This document shows positions 1-4,554 of a DNA stretch of 9,030 nt, piece after piece. The DNA is from an uncultured Pseudobdellovibrionaceae bacterium. Lineage in GTDB: Bacteria > Bdellovibrionota > Bdellovibrionia > Bdellovibrionales > Bdellovibrionaceae. Made by a program: the position numbers and the translations under genes. How positions within the stretch are numbered: position 1 is the first letter of the stretch; each line of letters starts with the position of its first letter. The stretch covers positions 1-9,030 of the forward strand of contig CALCCV010000705.1 of the NCBI GenBank assembly GCA_937900305.1, written 5' to 3'. The notes below the pieces were generated by a model. It was not told the origin of the DNA. It did not search any database and saw only the letters and a list, made by a program, of their open reading frames with translations.

Positions 1-1023
1 AATAAACACCATAGAACATTTTGCGAACAAGATCCTGCCAACGATGCTCCGTATCGACATTTCTGGGAAAAATTAAACCGGGGAGAATTTGATTCAGGAG
101 AGTACAAACGGATTGGCAAAGGTGGCCGAGAGGTGTGGGTCAACGCATCTTACAATCCCGTCTTCGATGTCAACGGCAAGCCCTATAAGGTTGTTAAGTA
201 CGCGACAGACATCACAAAGGTCAAAGTGATGATCCATTCGGTGGAAGAGACTGCGCGAGTGCTGTCGGCCTCTTCGCAAGAACTGACGGCCACTGCCACA
301 GAAATGTCGAGCACCGCTGCGCAAACTAGCAAGGAGTCAGTGGTTGCCGCGGCAACGGCTGGACAAGTTGCAGCCGGAGTGCAGATTGTTGCCACGAACA
401 TCGAAGAAATGGCGGCTTCGATCAAAGAAATTTCAAGATCCGCCACTGAATCTTCAGAGATGGCAAAGATCACGCTGGCGCGCGCACAAGACACCAACAA
501 AACAATTACGCAACTTGGAGTTAGCAGCCAAGAGATCGGCGACGTTATCAAGGTGATCAGTTCGATTGCTCAGCAGACGAATCTCCTAGCTCTCAATGCC
601 ACCATCGAAGCTGCACGTGCCGGGGATGCTGGCCGGGGCTTCGCGGTTGTTGCCAACGAGGTCAAGGAATTAGCAAAACAGACGGCCAAAGCGACTCATG
701 AAATTACAAATAAAATTGGCGCTATTCAAAAAGACACGCAAAATGCCGTCGATGCCATCGGAGGAATTGCGCAGGCGATTGATCGACTCAACGGCATTTC
801 TGGCATCATCGCCGCCGCGGTGGAAGAACAAACGGCGACGACCAACGAAGTGGCTCGGGTGGTGGTTGACTCCAAAAAAGGTGTGGAGTCGATTGCGTCC
901 ACGATCATGAATGTTTCGCGAGCTTCCGAGCAGAGCACCGGCGCATCGGAACAGACCCTTATGGCGAGTAAGGACTTGGCTAAGTTGGCGTCTCAGCTGA
1001 ATTCTTTGATTGCGGCAAGTTAA
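1..1023 (+). CDS. Methyl-accepting chemotaxis protein, PAS-type, 5' end missing
   Basis: The reading frame is open from the first base of the window to the TAA at 1021-1023, so the gene begins upstream. Codons 1 to about 72 form the second half of a PAS domain with its PAC tail: an HHRTFC segment, then YKRIGKGGREVWVNASYNP, ending in the typical ATDIT. Codons about 100-325 are a long coiled-coil signalling domain; its conserved hairpin tip lies near codons 189-222 (AQQTNLLALNATIEAARAG, GRGFAVVANEV). This tip is where receptors of the family contact CheA and CheW. No HAMP domain or membrane segment lies between the PAS and signalling parts, so the visible portion looks cytoplasmic, like soluble BdlA-type PAS receptors. 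The C-terminus (LNSLIAAS) has no NWETF-like CheR-docking pentapeptide. A GTG at 133 lies inside the PAS domain and is not the start. The ligand or cofactor cannot be told from this fragment. Family is certain; overall architecture is inferred. Confidence 0.95.
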   Translation, partial: NKHHRTFCEQDPANDAPYRHFWEKLNRGEFDSGEYKRIGKGGREVWVNASYNPVFDVNGKPYKVVKYATDITKVKVMIHSVEETARVLSASSQELTATATEMSSTAAQTSKESVVAAATAGQVAAGVQIVATNIEEMAASIKEISRSATESSEMAKITLARAQDTNKTITQLGVSSQEIGDVIKVISSIAQQTNLLALNATIEAARAGDAGRGFAVVANEVKELAKQTAKATHEITNKIGAIQKDTQNAVDAIGGIAQAIDRLNGISGIIAAAVEEQTATTNEVARVVVDSKKGVESIASTIMNVSRASEQSTGASEQTLMASKDLAKLASQLNSLIAAS

Positions 1024-1026
1024 TTC

Positions 1027-1031
1027 AGGAG
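1027..1031 (+). promoter_or_regulatory. Ribosome binding site that decides the cheB start
   Basis: AGGAG ends immediately before an in-frame ATG at 1032, which is too close to serve it, but lies nine bases before the second in-frame ATG at 1041. The spacing favours 1041 as the true cheB start. Confidence 0.75.
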
Positions 1032-1040
1032 ATGGCACTC

Positions 1041-2120
1041 ATGGAAAAAATTAGAACTCTGATCGTCGATGACTCCGTTGTCTTTCGATCTCAGATTAGA
1101 ATGTGCCTGGAAAAGGCGGAATTTTTAGACGTCGTTGGTGTTGCTTCTAATGGCCACATTGCACTTGAAAAGTTAAGACACGAACGCGTGGACTTGATGA
1201 TCTTGGATTTGGAAATGCCGGTGCTCGACGGACTCGGCACCCTCCAAGAAATGCGGAGATTAAATTTGTCATGCAAGGTCATCGTCTTTTCCTCCCTATC
1301 TCCACGGGGCGCGAAAAATACTCTCGAGGCTTTGGATTTGGGCGCTGTGGATTTCGTGGCAAAGCCCAATGGAACTTACATCCAATCGTTCCAATCGAAG
1401 TCTTCTGATATTTTGACAGATCTTTTGCTGCCAAAGATTCGAGACCTCTTCGACCGGGACCTAGAGGGTTGCAATGATGGCTCGAAAACTGAAAGTTCAA
1501 ATTTCAATTGGTTGAGATTTGAGCCAAAAATGATTTTCATCGGCTGTTCCACCGGTGGCCCAATGGCCCTCGAAAAAATTTTTTCGGGACTGCGGGCTCC
1601 ATTTGATTGCCCGATCTTAATTGTTCAACACATGCCCCCGGTTTTTACAGCCAACCTTGCCGGCAGAATTTCTAAAATATGCGGCGTCCCCGCAGCGGAA
1701 GGGCGTCACGATGAAATCATTGAGGCCAATCGGATCTACATTGCGCCCGGCAATTTTCACATGAGAATGGAAAAAGTCGGTGTGGCAATGAAAATCAAGC
1801 TGAATCAGGAGGATTGCGAAAATTCCGTAAGACCGTCCGTTGATCCACTGTTTAGATCCGCCGCAAAGTACTTCGATGGCAACGCCCTGGGCGTGATTTT
1901 AACGGGGATGGGCAAAGACGGGTTGCAAGGATCCCAACAATTGCGTGCACGAGGCAATCCCATCATCATCCAAAATCGTGAGTCCTGTGTGGTTTTTGGG
2001 ATGCCAGGCGCACTCTACCAATGTGGAGCCTATGACTCTATCCAAAATCTCGAACAAATCACAGAAACCTTGAATCGCTATTTGCATCGCCGACCCGTGA
2101 CCAAGTTAGGAGCCGCATGA
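1041..2120 (+). CDS. cheB: Chemotaxis response regulator protein-glutamate methylesterase CheB
   Basis: CheB removes methyl groups from receptor glutamates (and in this family can deamidate glutamines), acting in the cytoplasm when phosphorylated by CheA. The predicted 359 residues match the usual size of about 350. The receiver domain covers residues about 3-120, with acidic pair Asp10/Asp11, phospho-acceptor Asp56 in LDLEMP, Ser84 and Lys108. A linker to about 160 follows, then the catalytic domain with the triad Ser170 (GCSTGG), His197 (QHMP) and Asp293 (GMGKDG). All catalytic residues are present, so the enzyme should be active. ATG 1041 is preferred over ATG 1032 because of the AGGAG at 1027-1031. 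The gene starts 17 bases after the receptor stop, and its TGA overlaps the cheR ATG, implying translational coupling. Assignment is secure from motifs; the target receptor is inferred to be the one encoded next door. Confidence 0.96.
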   Translation: MEKIRTLIVDDSVVFRSQIRMCLEKAEFLDVVGVASNGHIALEKLRHERVDLMILDLEMPVLDGLGTLQEMRRLNLSCKVIVFSSLSPRGAKNTLEALDLGAVDFVAKPNGTYIQSFQSKSSDILTDLLLPKIRDLFDRDLEGCNDGSKTESSNFNWLRFEPKMIFIGCSTGGPMALEKIFSGLRAPFDCPILIVQHMPPVFTANLAGRISKICGVPAAEGRHDEIIEANRIYIAPGNFHMRMEKVGVAMKIKLNQEDCENSVRPSVDPLFRSAAKYFDGNALGVILTGMGKDGLQGSQQLRARGNPIIIQNRESCVVFGMPGALYQCGAYDSIQNLEQITETLNRYLHRRPVTKLGAA

Positions 2121-2956
2121 AGGCCGAAGAAATTCTCACGTATTTTGCCAGATGGATTGAAACCGAAACAGGAATTGTGTATGAAGGGCAGAACTTATAT
2201 CAACTTCAAGACCGGTTGGATCAACTAGCTAGGCTCTTTAAACTGCAGTCTTCCGAAGACCTGTGGCGCAAGGCCCAAGGTGGTATCACCGGAGAGTTTC
2301 GAGAGAAGCTCGTCGACACCTCAACAAACAACGAAACCTCATTTTTCCGCGATCCCAAATTTTACGACTGTTTGAAAAAGTCCATTCTTCCGTTAGTGAT
2401 TTCCCAAGTGGAGAAATTTTCGGATTTACAAGTTTGGTCTGCCGCAAGTTCCACCGGCCAAGAACCCTACAGCCTGGCCATGATTTTGTTTGAAATCGCC
2501 TTGGCCCGCAATCAGAACCCGCCGAAAATTTTTGCGACAGACATTTCAACACGAGCGCTGACGAAAGCGATGGCGGGTCAATACAATGAGCTCGAAATCA
2601 ATCGGGGATTGACGCCGGAGATGAGAGATCGATTCTTTAAAAGAGATGAAAAAAACATATGGTCTCTAGATGCCAGGATCAAAAATATGGTGCATTTCGA
2701 AAATCTAAATCTCAAAGAGCAATTCTCCATAAACAAAAAGTTCGATCTCATTCTATGTCGAAACATTTTGATTTATCAGCGCCTTGAAGCAAAAATGAAA
2801 ATTGTCAAGAATTTGGCATCGCAACTTAGACCCAACGGTTTTTTATTGATGGGGGCCGGAGAAAGTCTCCTTGGGCTTTCTGATTCCTTCCATACGTCAT
2901 TGATTGATGGAGTTGCTATTTACCAGCACAAACAAAAGATATTGGCCGCAGCTTAG
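2117..2956 (+). CDS. cheR: Chemotaxis protein methyltransferase CheR
   Basis: CheR transfers methyl groups from S-adenosylmethionine to receptor glutamates, opposing CheB. The 279 residues are close to the 286 of E. coli CheR. An N-terminal helical domain (about 1-75) leads into the TSTNNETSFFRD motif at about 71-82. The SAM-binding Rossmann core follows, with WSAASSTGQEPYSLAM near 108-123, ATDIS near 140, and FDLILCRNILIY near 209-220. The beta-subdomain between ATDIS and this last motif is present, but by eye its loop is three residues shorter than in E. coli CheR and lacks the glycine-containing segment. In this family that difference is linked to independence from the receptor C-terminal pentapeptide, which fits the neighbouring receptor. 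The start ATG lies inside the cheB stop (ATGA) and is preceded by TAGGAG at 2107-2112. The enzyme call is firm; the pentapeptide inference is moderate. Confidence 0.96.
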   Translation: MKAEEILTYFARWIETETGIVYEGQNLYQLQDRLDQLARLFKLQSSEDLWRKAQGGITGEFREKLVDTSTNNETSFFRDPKFYDCLKKSILPLVISQVEKFSDLQVWSAASSTGQEPYSLAMILFEIALARNQNPPKIFATDISTRALTKAMAGQYNELEINRGLTPEMRDRFFKRDEKNIWSLDARIKNMVHFENLNLKEQFSINKKFDLILCRNILIYQRLEAKMKIVKNLASQLRPNGFLLMGAGESLLGLSDSFHTSLIDGVAIYQHKQKILAAA

Positions 2957-2973
2957 CAAATAAGAGGTAACAA

Positions 2974-3405
2974 ATGTCAAAACGAATACTGATAGTCGAC
3001 GATGAGCCCGAATTGATTGAGATCATTTCGCTAATGTTTCAAAAAGCTCAATGGCAGACCGAGTCCGCTCCGAACGGTCTGGTGGCTTTGCAAAAGATGA
3101 AGATTTTCTCTCCAGATGTCATCCTATCAGACATCCACATGCCTGAAATGGATGGCCTGGCGCTGCTGGAAGAATTGGACTGGCAGGGAAATTCAACCCC
3201 CCTTATCTTTTTATCTTCATTCGGAAGTAGGAGTTACATGGTGAGGGCTTGGGGCAATGGCGCATTTGATTTTCTTGATAAACCTTTTAACGAAAAAACA
3301 ATGGTGCAACTTGCCGAAAATGCTTACCTTTATGGAAGGGACTACGTGACCGCCGCCCGGCGACGATATTTGAAATTCAATTCGACAACGAGGATCGCAA
3401 ATTGA
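2974..3405 (+). CDS. CheY-like single-domain response regulator
   Basis: The product has 143 residues and consists of one receiver domain with a short basic C-terminal tail. Conserved positions are Asp9/Asp10 (VDDE), phospho-acceptor Asp53 in SDIHMPEMDG, Ser81, and Lys103 in DKPF. No output domain follows, so it should act by protein-protein contact when phosphorylated, as CheY does at the motor or as a phosphate sink. The tail from about residue 120 (YGRDYVTAARRRYLKF) extends somewhat beyond a minimal CheY of about 128 residues. The ATG is preceded by AGAGG at 2963-2967. The gene lies 17 bases after cheR and appears to be the last of the cluster. Position 85-90 (SRSYMV) does not closely match the classic CheY switch region, so motor binding is not assured. 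Receiver identity is firm; calling it cheY would go beyond the evidence. Confidence 0.93.
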   Translation: MSKRILIVDDEPELIEIISLMFQKAQWQTESAPNGLVALQKMKIFSPDVILSDIHMPEMDGLALLEELDWQGNSTPLIFLSSFGSRSYMVRAWGNGAFDFLDKPFNEKTMVQLAENAYLYGRDYVTAARRRYLKFNSTTRIAN

Positions 3406-3411
3406 GATCAA

Positions 3412-3425
3412 TGGTCACGGGACCA
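3412..3425 (+). terminator. Small hairpin just after the chemotaxis cluster, possible weak terminator
   Basis: TGGTC (3412-3416), a four-base loop ACGG, and GACCA (3421-3425) form a perfect five-base-pair hairpin seven bases after the receiver stop. The bases after it (GCCTGTTTAG) are not a real U-tract, so termination would be inefficient or factor-assisted. It may just stabilise the mRNA end. Confidence 0.25.
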
Positions 3426-3457
3426 GCCTGTTTAGAATCGAAGCGGATAGATTTTCA

Positions 3458-3466
3458 TAGGAGGAG
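3458..3466 (+). promoter_or_regulatory. Strong Shine-Dalgarno-like sequence with no gene behind it
   Basis: TAGGAGGAG is a near-perfect anti-16S complement, yet no ATG, GTG or TTG stands at a usable distance downstream before the terminator hairpin at 3485. It may be chance or the relic of a gene lost from the end of the chemotaxis cluster. Confidence 0.3.
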
Positions 3467-3479
3467 TCTATAGAATTTC

Positions 3480-3512
3480 AAAAAAGCTTCATCCCCGTCG
3501 GAGTGAAGCTTC
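3480..3512 (-). terminator. Intrinsic terminator of the small exported-protein gene
   Basis: On the minus strand AAGCTTCA (3512-3505) pairs perfectly with TGAAGCTT (3492-3485), with two further G-C pairs possible in the loop. It runs straight into a U-rich tail formed by the A-run at 3480-3486. It lies 27 bases beyond the stop codon at 3539. Read on the plus strand the same hairpin has no U-tract, so it would stop leftward transcription better than rightward transcription from the che cluster. Confidence 0.85.
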
Positions 3513-3538
3513 GTGATTTGTACTTTCGGCCAATGAGA

Positions 3539-3865
3539 TTAATTTGAATCCTTACAGTTGATTTCAACAACTTTTCCGTCACTCAATACGACAGAAGCAG
3601 TTCTGGAGCCACATTTGCTTTCGATGTCTTTGGCATCCCACTCAGTAATTTGAACGTCGCCGATGTGAAACAATGGGGCTCCACCGATGTCCTGAGATTC
3701 TTTCACAGTACCGATAGCTTCTGAAACTTTGGGTTCTCGGTCTTTAACCTCTACAGTTGCGTTAATTTTTTGTTGTTCCTTGCGAGATCGAACAGTCTCG
3801 TCAGGACCGTATGCAGAAGCACTAACAGAACCCAAGAGCAATGCGATCACTAAAAGTTTTCTCAT
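3539..3865 (-). CDS. Small exported protein of unknown function
   Basis: I do not recognise this 108-residue protein. Its N-terminus is a classic Sec signal peptide: MRK, a hydrophobic stretch LLVIALLLGSV, then SASA before YG, suggesting signal peptidase I cleavage after about residue 18. The mature part is about 90 residues, hydrophilic and rich in charged residues (RSRKEQQK, EVKDREPK). It has exactly two cysteines, Cys85 and Cys104, which could form a disulfide in the periplasm. The second half (FHIGDVQITEWDAKDI, then SVVLSDGKVVEINC) looks like short beta strands. The start at 3865 is preferred over the in-frame ATG at 3901 because it begins the signal peptide and has AGAAGGGA seven bases upstream; the 3901 start would also run through a strong hairpin. 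It is transcribed towards the che cluster, with its own terminator, so it appears monocistronic. Confidence 0.8.
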   Translation of the reverse strand: MRKLLVIALLLGSVSASAYGPDETVRSRKEQQKINATVEVKDREPKVSEAIGTVKESQDIGGAPLFHIGDVQITEWDAKDIESKCGSRTASVVLSDGKVVEINCKDSN

Positions 3866-3872
3866 AAGGATA

Positions 3873-3880
3873 TCCCTTCT
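3873..3880 (-). promoter_or_regulatory. Ribosome binding site of the small exported-protein gene
   Basis: On the minus strand AGAAGGGA stands seven bases before the ATG at 3865-3863. It supports that start over the in-frame ATG at 3901. Confidence 0.75.
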
Positions 3881-3889
3881 ATAAATGGA

Positions 3890-3908
3890 AGGCCGCCTCA
3901 TGCGGCCT
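3890..3908. other. GC-rich hairpin upstream of the exported-protein gene
   Basis: AGGCCGC (3890-3896) and GCGGCCT (3902-3908) form a perfect seven-base-pair stem with a five-base loop CTCAT. On the minus strand it would sit in the 5' untranslated leader, ten bases ahead of the ribosome site. It could protect the mRNA, influence translation, or act as an attenuator. No proper U-tract follows it on either strand. Confidence 0.5.
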
Positions 3909-3922
3909 CAATAAGTTTCAAT

Positions 3923-3937
3923 GCGAGACTTTCTCGC
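3923..3937 (+). terminator. Second hairpin, weak terminator-like on the plus strand
   Basis: GCGAGA (3923-3928), loop CTT, TCTCGC (3932-3937) form a perfect six-base-pair stem followed on the plus strand by TTTCATTT. This resembles a short intrinsic terminator, but no plus-strand gene ends here. It might block readthrough into the kdp leader or simply be leader structure of the minus-strand gene. Confidence 0.3.
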
Positions 3938-4348
3938 TTTCATTTGGTGGAGAATTGCAAGGAGTTCGCCGTTCAGTTTAGCAAATGGAAGGGCGAGGCC
4001 CCCCCTTTATTTTGACTTGAGGACGGACGAGGACCTGAGTGACTCCCTAGGCACCTCGTTCATCAAAACTTAGACACTTGGAAGCCTCTCTAATATTTGT
4101 CGGTCGGTTGTGAATTCAATAGGTTTGATTTCTCTAAGGACCTGAGTGTTTCTCCACAATCGGAAATCTATTTCCTTTTGCGATTTACCTGCAGGCGCGG
4201 CTTGGACCGAGCTCTGTCTCTAATCGAGAATTCAAAGATGAGTCTCAAGCCTAGTCTTAAGCCAAATCTTTACAGAAAATTTACGCCGATTTTCCGTTAT
4301 AGCGCATGATAGCAGTCGACTCTTATTGAGTTCGATCTTCCTCGATCA
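3938..4348. other. Intergenic stretch with no supportable gene
   Basis: About 410 bases between the minus-strand exported-protein gene and the kdp operon. The only plus-strand frame of any length runs from a TTG at 4097 to 4309 (70 codons); it has no ribosome site and no recognisable motif, so I leave it out. Visible structure is limited to a run of seven C at 3999-4005 within a small GGG/CCC fold followed by TTTATTTT, and a 12-base direct repeat at 4030-4041 and 4137-4148. A promoter for the minus-strand gene should lie at the left of this stretch, but I cannot point to a good -35/-10 pair. Confidence 0.6.
4030..4148. repeat. 12-base direct repeat pair
   Basis: AGGACCTGAGTG occurs at 4030-4041 and again at 4137-4148, 107 bases apart, with unrelated flanks. 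Two identical 12-mers within so short a non-coding region are unlikely but not impossible by chance. The length is too short to call a mobile-element footprint. Confidence 0.4.
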
Positions 4349-4368
4349 TTTTTTACGATATTTTTACA
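4349..4368 (+). promoter_or_regulatory. Candidate KdpE operator upstream of kdpF
   Basis: Two copies of TTTTTAC (4350-4356 and 4361-4367) repeat head to tail 11 bases apart, about one helical turn. This is the layout expected for a tandem response-regulator dimer, and it resembles the T-rich KdpE operator known upstream of E. coli kdpFABC. The site ends 94 bases before the kdpF start codon. No strong sigma-70 -35/-10 pair is visible downstream, as might be expected for an activator-dependent promoter. Assignment is by resemblance and position only. Confidence 0.5.
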
Positions 4369-4449
4369 AGTCACAATGGGAGTTCGGTGAGTAAATGGAA
4401 TGGAAGAATGCGAATCGGTGAATGGGATTTAGATGTTTTTAATCATCCT

Positions 4450-4455
4450 AAGGAG
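4450..4455 (+). promoter_or_regulatory. Ribosome binding site of kdpF
   Basis: AAGGAG stands seven bases before the kdpF ATG at 4463. Its strength supports this very short frame as a real gene. GGAGTCACTCA at 4452-4462, which includes this site, is the exact reverse complement of TGAGTGACTCC at 4036-4046. Confidence 0.8.
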
Positions 4456-4462
4456 TCACTCA

Positions 4463-4546
4463 ATGGAATTTACAATCATGGCTATTATCGGCGTGAGCGT
4501 ACTTGGATATCTTGTATACGCTCTCGTAGATCCAGAAAAGTTTTAG
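4463..4546 (+). CDS. kdpF: KdpF, small membrane subunit of the K+ pump
   Basis: The frame codes for 27 residues: MEFTIMAIIGVSVLG followed by YLVYALVDPEKF. It is a single membrane helix (about residues 4-22) ending in the YLVYAL signature typical of KdpF; E. coli KdpF has 29 residues with the same YLVYAL. In E. coli KdpF sits in the membrane against KdpA and KdpB and stabilises the complex. AAGGAG at 4450-4455 precedes the ATG with ideal spacing. The gene ends eight bases before kdpA, and the TAG stop forms part of the kdpA ribosome site (TAGGAG). It is too short for standard ORF cut-offs and would be lost if kdpA were wrongly extended upstream to GTG 4387. The sequence match and location make the call strong. 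Confidence 0.93.
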   Translation: MEFTIMAIIGVSVLGYLVYALVDPEKF

Positions 4547-4554
4547 GAGAGCGC

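Noticed and set aside
3866..3901. Upstream start (ATG 3901) for the small exported protein
   Set aside because: It would place 12 extra polar residues before the signal peptide and run through the 7-bp hairpin; ATG 3865 has the proper ribosome site.
4012..4017. TTGACT as a -35 box
   Set aside because: No acceptable -10 hexamer occurs 16-18 bases downstream.
4069..4220. Minus-strand open stretch of about 49 codons with protein-like composition (ends RQILERLPSV)
   Set aside because: It has no ATG and no ribosome site, and is bounded closely by stops. It could be a decayed gene remnant, but nothing identifies it.
4097..4309. 70-codon plus-strand frame in the intergenic region
   Set aside because: TTG start with no ribosome site, no recognisable motif, and length within what random sequence allows.
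4332..4354. Possible terminator: repeated TCGATC followed by a T-run
   Set aside because: The two TCGATC copies are direct rather than inverted; only GATC can self-pair (four base pairs), which is too weak. The T-run is better explained as part of the tandem TTTTTAC repeat.
4375..4421. Very short leader ORFs (ATG 4375, four codons; ATG 4395, eight codons) before kdpF
   Set aside because: Too short, no well-spaced ribosome site, and no amino-acid pattern suggesting attenuation.
4438..4443. TTTAAT as a -10 box for kdp
   Set aside because: A start near 4450 would fall on the kdpF ribosome site, and no -35 stands at the right distance.
3918..4462. c-di-AMP or other riboswitch ahead of kdp
   Set aside because: I looked for the conserved ydaO-type motifs and did not find them; only isolated hairpins and short repeats are present.
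4387..4554. N-terminal extension of kdpA to GTG 4387
   Set aside because: It would overlap all of kdpF in another frame, has no similarity to KdpA N-termini, and makes the protein 56 residues longer than the family norm; ATG 4555 has its own ribosome site.
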